From Sphingomonadales bacterium (GTDB lineage Bacteria > Pseudomonadota > Alphaproteobacteria > Sphingomonadales > Sphingomonadaceae), in the NCBI GenBank assembly GCA_027486895.1, contig JAIXOE010000050.1:1-64000 (forward strand): a stretch of 64,000 nucleotides of DNA, written 5' to 3'. Made by a program: the position numbers and the translations under genes. How positions within the stretch are numbered: the stretch's first letter is position 1; each line of letters begins with the position of its first letter. This document shows positions 9,344 to 18,367 of the stretch, in pieces. The notes below the pieces were generated by a model. The model worked only from the letters and a program-made list of their open reading frames with translations, did no database searches and had not been told where the DNA came from.

Positions 9344-11647
9344 TCAGGCGAGGGTAACGAAGCTGTCCATGACCCGTTTGCGGCCAGCCTGTTCGAATTC
9401 GATCTCGAGCTTATTGCCTTCAATTTCTGCGATTTCACCATAACCGAATTTTTCGTGGAACACACGCAAGCCGATGCTCAGGTCGCTACGCCCTTTATTG
9501 CCGAGGCTCACGGCGCTGCGGGTGTTTTCCGGAATACGCTGCGGGCGAGGGTTAAACCCGCCCGACGTAGCTGCCCGCTGCCAGCCCGGACCACGCGCAT
9601 TGCTGCGGCCTTGGTTAGCGGCTGCCAGATGCGCGAATGGATCAGTTTGCTCGCTCCAGTTGGCGCGCCAAAGCGAAGCACCGCCCGTCATCGTCTGCTC
9701 TGCTTCGATATGGTCGAGGGGCAGTTCCTCAATGAAACGGCTTGGAATGCTGCTGGTCCATTGGCCATATATGCGCCGGTTTGCGGCGTGGATGATCGTG
9801 CACCGCCGTTTTGCGCGCGTTATCGCGACATAAGCCAACCTGCGTTCTTCTTCCAGCGAGGCAAGGCCCCCTTCATCAAGCGCACGTTGCGAAGGGAAGA
9901 TGCCTTCCTCCCATCCAACGAGGAATACATTGTCATATTCAAGGCCTTTGGCGGCATGAATGGTCATGATCGTGACGCTCGCGCCGGTATCGCCGCGGTC
10001 ATTGTCCATGACCAAGCTGACATGTTCCAGGAACTCGCCAAGCGTTTCATATTCTTCCATCGCGCGCGCAAGTTCGCTCAGGTTTTCGAGGCGGGCCGAT
10101 GCTTCGGTGCTGCGTTCGGCCTGTAACACAGCGGTATAGCCGCATTCGTCCATGATGAGGCGTGTCAGGTTTGCCGGCGACATACGGGCAGCCTCATCAC
10201 GCCAGCGTGCAATGTCCACCACTAGGTCAGCGAGCGATTTTCGTGCCTTACCAGTCAACTCATCGGTTCCAACCAACCGGGCGGCGGCGACCGAAAGCGG
10301 TGCGCGCTCGGCTCGGGCAACGATGTGGATTTTTTCGACCGCTTTGTCGCCAATACCGCGCTTTGGAACGTTGACGATGCGTTCAAACGCCAAGTCGTCA
10401 GACGGCTGGTTTACGATGCGCAAATAGGCAATCGCATCGCGAATTTCGGCGCGTTCGTAAAAGCGAAAGCCACCTACTATCCGATAGTTAACGCCGATTT
10501 GTATGAAGCGGTCTTCGAATTCGCGCGTCTGGTGCTGCGCGCGCACGAGTATGGCAACGCTATCGAGACTTTCGCCTTTATATTGCAACGCTTCAATTTC
10601 TTCGCCCACGTGGCGGGCTTCTTCTGGGCCGTCCCACACACCAATGATGCGGACCTTTTCGCCTTCGTCGAGTTCAGTCCACAATGTCTTGCCCAGCCGC
10701 GTGCTGTTGGCGTCGATTAGGCCAGAGGCTGCGGCTAATATGTGCGGTGTGCTGCGATAATTTTGCTCCAGCTTTACGGTCTTCGCGCCGGGGAAGTCCT
10801 TTTCGAAGCGCAGGATATTGGCAACCTCTGCGCCACGCCATGAATAAATGCTCTGGTCATCATCACCGACGCAGCAGATATTTTTGCGCTTCTGGGCGAG
10901 CAGGCGAAGCCACAGATATTGGACGGCGTTCGTGTCCTGATATTCGTCGACCAGAATATATTTGAACTGGGCCTGATATTTTTCGAGGATATCGCGGTTG
11001 TTCTTCAGCAGGTTCAGCCCGTGCAACAACAAATCACCGAAGTCGCATGCGTTGAGCGCAAGCAAACGCGCCTGATACAGCGCATACATCCGCTGGCCCT
11101 TACCATTGGCAAAAGCTTCATTATCGCCGGCGTCGAGATCGGCAGGTGACTTGCCCGCGTTCTTCCATTTGTCCAACAACGCAGCAAGTCCGCGCGCCGG
11201 AAAGCGCTTCTCGTCCAAATCTTCTGACTGAATGAGCTGCTTGAGCAATCTAATCTGATCGTCAGTGTCGATGATCGTGAAATTGCTTTGAAGGCCGATA
11301 ACCTCGGCATGGCGACGAAGCAGCTTTGCGCCAATGCTGTGGAACGTACCAAGCCACGGCATGCCCTCAACCGCCGAGCCGACCATCGCGCCAATGCGCT
11401 CACGCATTTCGCGCGCTGCCTTGTTCGTAAATGTTACGGCGAGAATTTCGGAAGGCCATGCAAGGCGCATGTACAAAATCTGCGCCATACGCGCGGTTAA
11501 CGCTGCGGTTTTTCCGGTTCCCGCTCCGGCAAGCAGAAGCACGGGGCCTTCAGTTGTTAAAACGGCTTCGCGTTGCGGCGCGTTCAATCCGCGCAACCAT
11601 GGTGGCTCCGTCTGCGACGGATCGGTCTGGACCTGATTAACTGACAT
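9344..11647 (-). CDS. uvrD: UvrD/PcrA-type ATP-dependent DNA helicase
   Basis: A superfamily 1A 3'-5' DNA helicase for nucleotide excision and mismatch repair. From the ATG at 11645-11647 it has 767 residues. Motifs in order: Q-motif LNAPQREAV, Walker A LAGAGTGKT, Ia TFTNKAAREM, II VDEYQDTN, III DDDQSIYSWRGAE, IV QNYRS, V TIHAAKGLEYDNVF, VI RRLAYVAITRAK. A longer frame to 11755 adds 36 residues without family similarity and overlaps the divergent neighbour. The C-terminal segment after about residue 680, with VFHEKFGYGEIAEIEG, is the Tudor-like tail seen in PcrA/UvrD. Confidence 0.95.
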   Translation of the reverse strand: MSVNQVQTDPSQTEPPWLRGLNAPQREAVLTTEGPVLLLAGAGTGKTAALTARMAQILYMRLAWPSEILAVTFTNKAAREMRERIGAMVGSAVEGMPWLGTFHSIGAKLLRRHAEVIGLQSNFTIIDTDDQIRLLKQLIQSEDLDEKRFPARGLAALLDKWKNAGKSPADLDAGDNEAFANGKGQRMYALYQARLLALNACDFGDLLLHGLNLLKNNRDILEKYQAQFKYILVDEYQDTNAVQYLWLRLLAQKRKNICCVGDDDQSIYSWRGAEVANILRFEKDFPGAKTVKLEQNYRSTPHILAAASGLIDANSTRLGKTLWTELDEGEKVRIIGVWDGPEEARHVGEEIEALQYKGESLDSVAILVRAQHQTREFEDRFIQIGVNYRIVGGFRFYERAEIRDAIAYLRIVNQPSDDLAFERIVNVPKRGIGDKAVEKIHIVARAERAPLSVAAARLVGTDELTGKARKSLADLVVDIARWRDEAARMSPANLTRLIMDECGYTAVLQAERSTEASARLENLSELARAMEEYETLGEFLEHVSLVMDNDRGDTGASVTIMTIHAAKGLEYDNVFLVGWEEGIFPSQRALDEGGLASLEEERRLAYVAITRAKRRCTIIHAANRRIYGQWTSSIPSRFIEELPLDHIEAEQTMTGGASLWRANWSEQTDPFAHLAAANQGRSNARGPGWQRAATSGGFNPRPQRIPENTRSAVSLGNKGRSDLSIGLRVFHEKFGYGEIAEIEGNKLEIEFEQAGRKRVMDSFVTLA

Positions 11648-11758
11648 GCGCGAACAGTTAGGGAACGAAGCGATGAACCGCAAGCTATGTTCGCTGAAGT
11701 GGCGGAACTTATCTGCCGCGCCGTGCATTTCCGTCTTGTCCATCAAAGGAGACATGAA

Positions 11759-12190
11759 ATGCGCAAGACCCTATTATTTGGTGCCGCAGCAATGTTCGGA
11801 ATTATCGCAACCGATCCTGCATTTTGCTTTCAAGATGCAGTGGCGACGACCGCTCAAACGCAGCCGGACGAACCGACTGGACCTGACGGCCCGTCAACGC
11901 CGCCCGTTGGTGACCCAGCTCAGCCAACGCCGCCAATTACTGAGCCTCTGCCGCCCGAAATGCCGCCGAGTACCGATGGCGCACCGATCATGCGCCGGGA
12001 TATGCCCGCAGGACCAATGGCCACGCCGCCCTCTTATGGAGCTGAAGCGGCTGTCAGCGGCGGAACGACCTCAGCCATGCTGACACCGCAAGCAGCAACA
12101 AAAACTTACCCGGTTTGTTCGAAAACACTTCAGGACAATTGCCGGAACCCAGGAGAGGGCACGCGCGCAACGAAACGACCGCGGCGTTAG
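11759..12190 (+). CDS. Proline-rich exported protein of unknown function
   Basis: Not recognised as a characterised family. From the ATG at 11759 (AAAGGAG 8 bases upstream) it encodes 143 residues: signal peptide 1-23 (MRKTLLFGAAAMFGIIATDP...), then a low-complexity region of about 80 residues rich in P, T and E (PPITEPLPPEMPP), and a short basic C-terminus with two cysteines in YPVCSKTLQDNCRNP. The cysteine-containing end looks like the conserved part; similar small proteins are common in sphingomonads as far as I recall. Its stop overlaps the rsmD stop by 4 bases (convergent). A cell-envelope location is inferred. Confidence 0.75.
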   Translation: MRKTLLFGAAAMFGIIATDPAFCFQDAVATTAQTQPDEPTGPDGPSTPPVGDPAQPTPPITEPLPPEMPPSTDGAPIMRRDMPAGPMATPPSYGAEAAVSGGTTSAMLTPQAATKTYPVCSKTLQDNCRNPGEGTRATKRPRR

Positions 12191-12735
12191 GTTGCGTCTG
12201 GACGCAACAGCGTAATTTTGGCTTTGCCGACGTTTCGTACCGTATCGATTGTGTAACCCTTAACCTCGACATCTTCTTTGATGCTTGTCTCGACGCTAAT
12301 CCACGCGGATGGCGCAAACCATCCAAAGCGGCCAAGCTTGTCGAGCGCAACTGAACCAGCGCCGCTTAAATAGGGCGGGTCCATCAAGACGATGTCCGCT
12401 GGCTTTAAGGCGCTGCCCATCGACATTACGGACGATTTGCGCACGTCGCATCGGTCTTTGGCGGCAAGCTTTGCAATATTCTTTTCAAGCTCGGCGAGCG
12501 CGAGATGGTCCTGCTCAACAAAGGTGCAATGCGCGGCACCCCGCGACAGGGCCTCAAGCCCAAGTGCGCCTGAGCCTGCAAATAGGTCAAGCACACGTAA
12601 ATCTTCAAACGAGCCAAGGCGACTGGTCAACATGGAGAACAACGTCTCGCGTGTGCGATCAGCCGTTGGCCTCGTTGTATCACCCTTTGGCGCAACCAAC
12701 GGACGTGAACGCCATTCCCCGGAAATAATGCGCAT
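12187..12735 (-). CDS. rsmD: 16S rRNA (guanine(966)-N2)-methyltransferase RsmD
   Basis: Methylates G966 in helix 31 of 16S rRNA in the assembled small subunit. A 182-residue Rossmann methyltransferase with the N-terminal MRIISGEWRSRPL and RPTADRTRETLFSML, SAM motif VLDLFAGSGALGLEALSRGA, and the catalytic DPPY (LMDPPYLSG). Its start abuts the pseudouridine synthase stop, so both rRNA modification genes are probably one transcript. Confidence 0.94.
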   Translation of the reverse strand: MRIISGEWRSRPLVAPKGDTTRPTADRTRETLFSMLTSRLGSFEDLRVLDLFAGSGALGLEALSRGAAHCTFVEQDHLALAELEKNIAKLAAKDRCDVRKSSVMSMGSALKPADIVLMDPPYLSGAGSVALDKLGRFGWFAPSAWISVETSIKEDVEVKGYTIDTVRNVGKAKITLLRPDAT

Positions 12736-13580
12736 TATTTCAACGTCTTTCGAAATTCGATAAGGTCAATGCGGCGCACCTCGCCGACTGTGCCAGGCGC
12801 AAGCTCGCCCAAGACAAACGGGCCATAGCGCGTGCGGATGAGGCGGCTGACTTCGAGGCCGAGGTGCTCCAGAACCCGTCGCACTTCACGATTCTTGCCT
12901 TCGGTCAAAGTCATCTCGACCCAACCGTTACGACCCGTACGGCGCTCAAGATTCGCGTCGATTTTGCCGTACTTTACGCCTTCAATTTCAATGCCGTGGA
13001 TCAACTCTTCCAGCTGTTCCTGGCTGACATCGCCAAAACAACGTGCGCGATATGTCCGCTCAACGCCGGTCGACGGCAACTCCATCTGACGCTTGAATTC
13101 GCCGTCATTGGTCAAAAGCAGCAAGCCTTCGGTGTTCAAATCCAAACGGCCGATGGGCATAAGACGCGGCAGGTCCTTGGGCAGAACGTCGTAAATCGTC
13201 TTGCGCCCGCTAAAGTCCCGCTCTGCCGTCAGGCAGCCTTCGGGCTTGTGGAACATATACAACTGCGTCGGCGCAGGTTGCCCCACGGCCTTGCCATCGA
13301 CAGCCACACCGCGCAGCGATTTTAGCAGTGTTGCGGGGGTTTCGACCTTCTCGTCATTCAACGTCACGCGGCCATCGGCAATCATGCGTTCGATTTCACG
13401 GCGTGAGGCAACGCCAGCGCGCGCGAGCAGTTTTGCGATACGTTCTTCGCCATCCTTGCGCTCCAATGCACCTTTGCTGGGCGCGGCGTTGGGGTTCGGC
13501 TTACGGACGGGTTTGCTGTCCCAACGTAGGCGCGGAGGCTTGACTGGACGGGCAGGGGCTTTTGAAGGAGGTTTTACCAT
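12735..13580 (-). CDS. rluB: RluB-family 23S rRNA pseudouridine synthase
   Basis: An RsuA/RluB-type enzyme isomerising uridine in 23S rRNA (U2605 in E. coli terms). 281 residues from the ATG at 13578-13580; a start six codons upstream is possible, but AAAGGCG lies about 6 bases before the one chosen. A basic proline/lysine N-terminus (1-45) precedes an S4 RNA-binding domain (ERIAKLLARAGVASRREIE), then the catalytic domain with Asp in GRLDLNTEGLLLLTNDGE. The basic N-terminal extension is common in alphaproteobacterial members. Forms a unit with rsmD. Confidence 0.92.
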   Translation of the reverse strand: MVKPPSKAPARPVKPPRLRWDSKPVRKPNPNAAPSKGALERKDGEERIAKLLARAGVASRREIERMIADGRVTLNDEKVETPATLLKSLRGVAVDGKAVGQPAPTQLYMFHKPEGCLTAERDFSGRKTIYDVLPKDLPRLMPIGRLDLNTEGLLLLTNDGEFKRQMELPSTGVERTYRARCFGDVSQEQLEELIHGIEIEGVKYGKIDANLERRTGRNGWVEMTLTEGKNREVRRVLEHLGLEVSRLIRTRYGPFVLGELAPGTVGEVRRIDLIEFRKTLK

Positions 13581-13671
13581 AAAGCGCCTTTGACGCATGT
13601 TGCTTCAAAAGTCACTGGCCATTCAGGAAAATGCCGTTAGTCATCTGGGCAACACGCTCGGAGGGGTCCGC

Positions 13672-15234
13672 ATGTCAGTCGATTTGCAACGTTTTATCAT
13701 TTTTGCAGCCATTCTTATCGCGCTGCCGGTCATTGCGCTGTTGGTTCCCGCGTTCCGGCCTTACATGCGCAAAAACCCAGTCATTACCTTCCTGCTCGGC
13801 ATTTCCAGTGGCTTTCCACTGACGTTGCTTGTGGCGACAATGACCTTCTGGCTGGCGAAGGTCGGCATCGATACCGCGACCATCGGTTTTGCGGTGGCAT
13901 TGGGCATTCCCTACACGATCAAATTCCTTTGGGCGCCATTGGTCGACAAGCTGCACTTGCCCGTTCTGACCAAGATATTCGGCCAACGCCGCAGCTGGTT
14001 GTTCTTTATTCAAGCATTGCTGTTTGTATCAATCTGGCAACTCGGCGCGAGCAATCCGCAGCCGGGCGATATGGGCCTATTTGCGATCTGGGCGCTGATC
14101 ACGGCATTCCTCTCTGCAACGCAGGACATCGTCATCGACGCGTACCGTATCGAAATTTTGGAAGAAGAAGAATTCGCGCATGGCACAGCGACCAATCAGT
14201 TTGGTTATCGCACCGGTAACCTGATCGCTGGCGCAGGCACGATCTATTTTGCGTCACAAGAAGGGCTCGGGCTTGGCTGGGCAACTGCTTATGGCCTGAC
14301 CGCCTTTTGCATCATCCCTGCCATCATTGGTGCTTTGTGGGCGGGCCCCGGCAAGTTTGTTGATCGCTTCGCCCATGTCGAGGGTATGAAGCCCAAGCAA
14401 TGGCTGACTGAGGCTGTGGTGAATCCGTTCCGAGAGTTCCTCACGCGGCATGGCGCATTCCTCATTCTTGGCTTTGTGCTTGTTTACAAGGTTGGCGATG
14501 CGATGGGGCAGGCGATGTTGAGCCCAATGATCGTGGACCTTGGTTTTTCCGATCTCGATTACATCTCCGCAAACAAGTTATGGGGCTTTGGCGCACTGAT
14601 TGTTGGCTCGGCACTTGGGGCGCCATTCATCCTATGGCTTGGCATGGGCCGCGCGCTGTTGATCTCGGGCCTGCTGATGATGTTCTCCAACGTTATGTTC
14701 ATGATATTGGCGGCGACCGGCAACAGTTACTGGATGATGGTGGCGGCCATCTGCACCGAGAATTTAACCAGCGGTATCGGTCTAACCGTATTCGCGACCT
14801 ATTTGTCCGGGCTGTCGAGCATTGCATACACCGCGACGCAATTTGCGCTGCTGTCGTCCTTCGCAGGCGTCGGCCGGACGTTTATGGCCGGCCCTGCGGG
14901 CATCGTTGCCGAGAATGTCGGTTGGGTCGGCTTCTGGGGCTTCACAGTCGTTGCTGCAATCCCGGGCATGGTTTTGCTCTGGCTGCTGTGGAGCAAAGGA
15001 TATGTCGTCCAAAGCATTCATCAGGTGGAGGCTGTGAACGAGAAGGCATTGAAGGAGCCCGTCGGGCCATTGCGCATTTTCGGCTTCTTGCTTGTGGTGG
15101 CGGGCCTCATTGGGCTGTTACTCTCGCAACCGCTGGAACTCGCGACGAGCCTTACATGGACGTTTGCCGCTGTACTGGTAGCTGGCGGGTTGCTCGCTTG
15201 GAAAGGGCAGCCCAAGAGGGCAACGCAGCCTTGA
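13672..15234 (+). CDS. AmpG-like MFS permease
   Basis: An inner-membrane protein of 520 residues with about 14 hydrophobic segments. It matches the AmpG/SLC33-like branch of the MFS: SSGFPLTLLVATMTFWLAKVGI, then KFLWAPLVDKLHLP, then QRRSWLF. AmpG imports anhydromuropeptides for cell-wall recycling and can feed beta-lactamase induction. The start at 13672 is chosen for the strong GGAGGGG 5 bases upstream; the longer frame from 13597 would overlap the divergent gene. No ampD, nagZ or ampR lies nearby, so the substrate is inferred from family only. Confidence 0.87.
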   Translation: MSVDLQRFIIFAAILIALPVIALLVPAFRPYMRKNPVITFLLGISSGFPLTLLVATMTFWLAKVGIDTATIGFAVALGIPYTIKFLWAPLVDKLHLPVLTKIFGQRRSWLFFIQALLFVSIWQLGASNPQPGDMGLFAIWALITAFLSATQDIVIDAYRIEILEEEEFAHGTATNQFGYRTGNLIAGAGTIYFASQEGLGLGWATAYGLTAFCIIPAIIGALWAGPGKFVDRFAHVEGMKPKQWLTEAVVNPFREFLTRHGAFLILGFVLVYKVGDAMGQAMLSPMIVDLGFSDLDYISANKLWGFGALIVGSALGAPFILWLGMGRALLISGLLMMFSNVMFMILAATGNSYWMMVAAICTENLTSGIGLTVFATYLSGLSSIAYTATQFALLSSFAGVGRTFMAGPAGIVAENVGWVGFWGFTVVAAIPGMVLLWLLWSKGYVVQSIHQVEAVNEKALKEPVGPLRIFGFLLVVAGLIGLLLSQPLELATSLTWTFAAVLVAGGLLAWKGQPKRATQP

Positions 15235-15236
15235 TG

Positions 15237-16577
15237 TTAGTCCGGGACTTGGTCGTTCAGCCGTAACACTTCGCCAGCAAGATACAACGAACCGCAGATT
15301 AACACATTCGATGGCTGGCGATGGCTTGCAATCCTTTTCATCGCTGCCTCAACATCGCCGACTGTTGCGGCCAATGCGATGCCAAGATCACCCTCCGCTA
15401 TCCGGCACAGTTCTAAGGGGTCGTGATGCTCATGGCCCGCTATCGGCACCGCGTATAACGATGCAATTTTGTGCGCGAACGGTGTAAGGAAACCAAGCGC
15501 ATCCTTATTCTTCAACATGCCGATGATGACTTGAACGGGCGGGCCGTCCTCAAGTGTTTTGGCAATCGCTGCACCGGCATCGGGGTTGTGGCCGCCGTCG
15601 AGCCAGACAGTTGAACCAGTCGGCAGCGGCTCAGTCAGCGGTCCTGCAGACAATGTCTGCATCCGTGCCGGCCATCGTGTCCACTCCATCGCAGCAGCCA
15701 GCGCCGCCTCTGGAATAGAGATAGCCGTTTGATGGCGCAAAAGAGCGACGGCCAATGCCGCATTGTCAGCCTGATGCGCGCCCGTCATGCGGGGAATCGG
15801 GAGGTTGAGCTTTCCAGCGACGTCGCGATATTGCAAGCGGCCATCATACACGGCCGCGTCCCAGCTCTCGCCCCGCGCGTGTAAATGCGCATCATGCAAG
15901 GAAGCTTGTACTGCAACGGTGTTGGCCATCGATGCGCTGTATTTTTGCGTAACCAAGGGCGCACCAGACTTTGCAATGCCAGCTTTTTCAAAGGCGATGC
16001 GGTCAAGCGGCGGCAAATCGGGAACGCCATCCTCCTCCGCCAACAAGAACCCTTCATGATCCAACCCCAATGATGCTATCCCGCACGCCACGGGCTGTGT
16101 AAGTACATTGGTTGCATCCAACCGGCCACCAAGGCCGACCTCGACGATGCACGCATCGGCTGGCGTTCGGGCAAATGCGCAGAAGGCAACTGCGGTGGTG
16201 ACTTCAAAGAAGCTCGCTTCCAGCCCCTCGGCATGATCCAAAACTTCGGACAAAAGTGCGGACAAGGTCACATCGTCAATCAACTTGCCAGCTACACGGA
16301 TGCGCTCATTGAAACGCACCAGATGCGGACTCGAATAGACGTGGGTCGTCATCCCCGCCGCCTCAATCGCCCCGCGCAAAAACGCGCAGGTCGAACCTTT
16401 GCCGTTGGTGCCGGAGACATGGAACACGGGCGGAAGATTGTGGTGCGGGTTACCAAGGCGTTCCAGCAACGCCGCAATGCGCGTCAGCCCCAAAACATCT
16501 TTGCCGGGCGACAACATGGTCAGCCGGTCCAATTGGGCCTGAACGGCGGGGTCGGAAGAAATGGCGTGGTCAGGCAT
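15237..16577 (-). CDS. folC: Bifunctional dihydrofolate synthase / folylpolyglutamate synthase
   Basis: Adds glutamate to dihydropteroate and to folates. 446 residues from the ATG at 16575-16577. Mur-ligase-type ATPase with P-loop VSGTNGKGST, then VGLGGRLDATN and WLDGGHNPDAG. An upstream GTG at 16611-16613 is rejected as start because it lies within the arm of a palindromic repeat. It is the last gene of the accD-trp transcript, and its stop is 2 bases from the convergent permease. Confidence 0.94.
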   Translation of the reverse strand: MPDHAISSDPAVQAQLDRLTMLSPGKDVLGLTRIAALLERLGNPHHNLPPVFHVSGTNGKGSTCAFLRGAIEAAGMTTHVYSSPHLVRFNERIRVAGKLIDDVTLSALLSEVLDHAEGLEASFFEVTTAVAFCAFARTPADACIVEVGLGGRLDATNVLTQPVACGIASLGLDHEGFLLAEEDGVPDLPPLDRIAFEKAGIAKSGAPLVTQKYSASMANTVAVQASLHDAHLHARGESWDAAVYDGRLQYRDVAGKLNLPIPRMTGAHQADNAALAVALLRHQTAISIPEAALAAAMEWTRWPARMQTLSAGPLTEPLPTGSTVWLDGGHNPDAGAAIAKTLEDGPPVQVIIGMLKNKDALGFLTPFAHKIASLYAVPIAGHEHHDPLELCRIAEGDLGIALAATVGDVEAAMKRIASHRQPSNVLICGSLYLAGEVLRLNDQVPD

Positions 16578-16608
16578 GGAGGGCCAAATAGCTTCCGAAA
16601 AACAATTC

Positions 16609-16697
16609 GTCACCCTGAACTTGTTTCAGGGTCCATTGCGCGACAAAAACCGGCGGCCTGTGGGTAGAAATAGACCCTGAAGCAAGTTCAGGGTGAC
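16609..16697. repeat. Long imperfect palindrome, REP/REPIN-like sphingomonad repeat
   Basis: Two 25-base arms, 16609-16633 and 16673-16697, are inverted copies differing at one base, separated by 39 bases. Each arm is also internally palindromic (CCCTGAA...TTCAGGG). Elements built on this core are, from memory, widespread between genes of sphingomonads. It fills the folC-accD gap. It could act as a transcript-stabilising hairpin or be a non-autonomous mobile repeat. Confidence 0.85.
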
Positions 16698-16724
16698 GGT
16701 AAGTCTGCATTACAAACTGCTATA

Positions 16725-17579
16725 TCAAGCCGCCTTCTTTTCCGGCGTGAGGTAGCCGACGAGTTGCGACAACACACCGCGTAGGTCGTGGCGATGCGTG
16801 ACCATATCAATCATGCCATGCTCCAGCAGATATTCGGCACGCTGGAATCCCTCGGGCAATTTCTCGCGGATGGTCTGTTCGATCACGCGTTGGCCAGCAA
16901 AACCAATCAACGCACCTGGTTCCGCAATCTGGACATCGCCCAGCATCGCGTAAGACGCCGTAACGCCGCCGGTTGTTGGGTCCGTAAGGACAACGATGTA
17001 CGGTAATCCTGCATCATGCAGCATCTGGATGGCGACGGTCGAGCGCGGCATTTGCATCAGGCTCAATATGCCTTCCTGCATACGTGCGCCCCCAGCTGCA
17101 GTGAAGATGATGTAAGGGCATTTTGCGCGGATCGCGGCCTTTACAGCGTCAATGAACGCTTCGCCCACAGCCATGCCCATGGAACCGCCCATGAAAGCGA
17201 AATCCTGAACACTGACAACGACGGGTTGGCCATTGATTTCGCCACGCGCGCTCATCATCGCGTCCTGCTCGCCCGTTGCGAGGCGCGCGGCTTTGATGCG
17301 GTCGATATATTTTTTCGTATCTTTGAACTTCAATGGGTCTTCGCCGACAACGGGCGGCTTCAGCACATCATAGCTGTCGTCATCGAACAAAGCGGCAAAG
17401 CGTTCTGCGGGACCAATGCGGCCATGATGGTCGCATTTGGGGCATACGGATTCGTTTTCCTCAAATTCCTTAAGGAAAATCATCGCCTGACAGCCCTTGC
17501 ACTTGTGCCAGAGGGTTTCGGCCGTTTCGCGCTTGGCGATGAACGGAATAGCGTTACGGACGCGGGTGACCCAGTTCAT
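16725..17579 (-). CDS. accD: Acetyl-CoA carboxylase carboxyltransferase subunit beta
   Basis: The beta half of the carboxyltransferase transferring CO2 from biotin to acetyl-CoA for fatty-acid synthesis. 284 residues with the N-terminal zinc finger CKGCQ...CPKCD (residues 27-49) and the crotonase-fold signature [12 protein letters not shown]. The start overlaps the trpA stop by 4 bases (ATGA). The arrangement trpA-accD-folC is common in proteobacteria. Confidence 0.96.
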   Translation of the reverse strand: MNWVTRVRNAIPFIAKRETAETLWHKCKGCQAMIFLKEFEENESVCPKCDHHGRIGPAERFAALFDDDSYDVLKPPVVGEDPLKFKDTKKYIDRIKAARLATGEQDAMMSARGEINGQPVVVSVQDFAFMGGSMGMAVGEAFIDAVKAAIRAKCPYIIFTAAGGARMQEGILSLMQMPRSTVAIQMLHDAGLPYIVVLTDPTTGGVTASYAMLGDVQIAEPGALIGFAGQRVIEQTIREKLPEGFQRAEYLLEHGMIDMVTHRHDLRGVLSQLVGYLTPEKKAA

Positions 17580-18367
17580 GCATAGGCCTTTCTGGCTGTG
17601 ACGATTGCTTGCTTCAGGGATGCCACATAATCGCCAACGGGACCAGCGGCGTTCACACCATGCTTGGCAACGAGTTCAACGATCGCGGAACCCACCACAA
17701 CGCCATCGGCAACGCGTGCGATGTTGGCGGCTTGTTCGGGTGTGCGGACGCCAAAGCCAACAGCAACGGGCAGGTCCGTATGGGCTTTCAGCCGCGCCAC
17801 CGCTTCATCAATGCTTGTCTGCGCCGCGACTTGCAGGCCAGTGATGCCAGCGACTGACACATAATATAGAAAGCCTGATGCGCCATTGAGGACGGCAGGC
17901 AAACGCGCAGTGTCCGTGGTAGGTGTTGCGAGACGAATGAGGTCAATCCCCGCATTGCGCAGAGCAGGACCAAGCTCCGGGTCTTCCTCAGGCGGAATGT
18001 CTACGCAAATGACGCCGTCGACGCCAGCCTTGTTGCATTCGGAAGCGAACCAGTCACCGCCACGGATCGTCATCGGGTTGGCGTAACCCATCAGCACCAA
18101 TGGCGTGTCGGGATGGCGCGCGCGGAAGGCAGAGGCGAGGGCGAAGATATCCGCTGTCGTGGTTCCAGCGTTCAGGCTGCGGATGTTCGCTTCCTGGATG
18201 GCTGGGCCGTCGGCCATCGGGTCCGTGAACGGCATGCCGAGTTCAATGACATCCGCGCCGCCTGCGACGAGCGCGTCGAGGTTCGCAGCAGTGTCGCCGT
18301 CACCCGCAGTGATGAAGGCAACGAGAGCAGGATGCGGTTTGGAAAAGGCGGTGGAGAGGCGGGTCAA
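17576..18367 (-). CDS. trpA: Tryptophan synthase alpha chain (TTG start)
   Basis: Cleaves indole-3-glycerol phosphate to indole, which is channelled to TrpB. 263 residues when started at the TTG on 18365-18367, giving (M)[22 protein letters not shown], which matches the usual TrpA N-terminus and length. The TTG shares its last two bases with the trpB TGA (TTGA), a classic coupling overlap, and GGGGA lies about 7 bases upstream. A longer frame reaches 18424, but its first 19 residues do not look like TrpA. Catalytic Glu ([15 protein letters not shown]) and Asp ([11 protein letters not shown]) are present. Confidence 0.93.
   Translation of the reverse strand: MTRLSTAFSKPHPALVAFITAGDGDTAANLDALVAGGADVIELGMPFTDPMADGPAIQEANIRSLNAGTTTADIFALASAFRARHPDTPLVLMGYANPMTIRGGDWFASECNKAGVDGVICVDIPPEEDPELGPALRNAGIDLIRLATPTTDTARLPAVLNGASGFLYYVSVAGITGLQVAAQTSIDEAVARLKAHTDLPVAVGFGVRTPEQAANIARVADGVVVGSAIVELVAKHGVNAAGPVGDYVASLKQAIVTARKAYA

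Noticed and set aside
13597-13671. Longer N-terminus of the AmpG-like permease
   Set aside because: It overlaps the divergent pseudouridine synthase start and lacks a ribosome binding site, whereas ATG 13672 has GGAGGGG.
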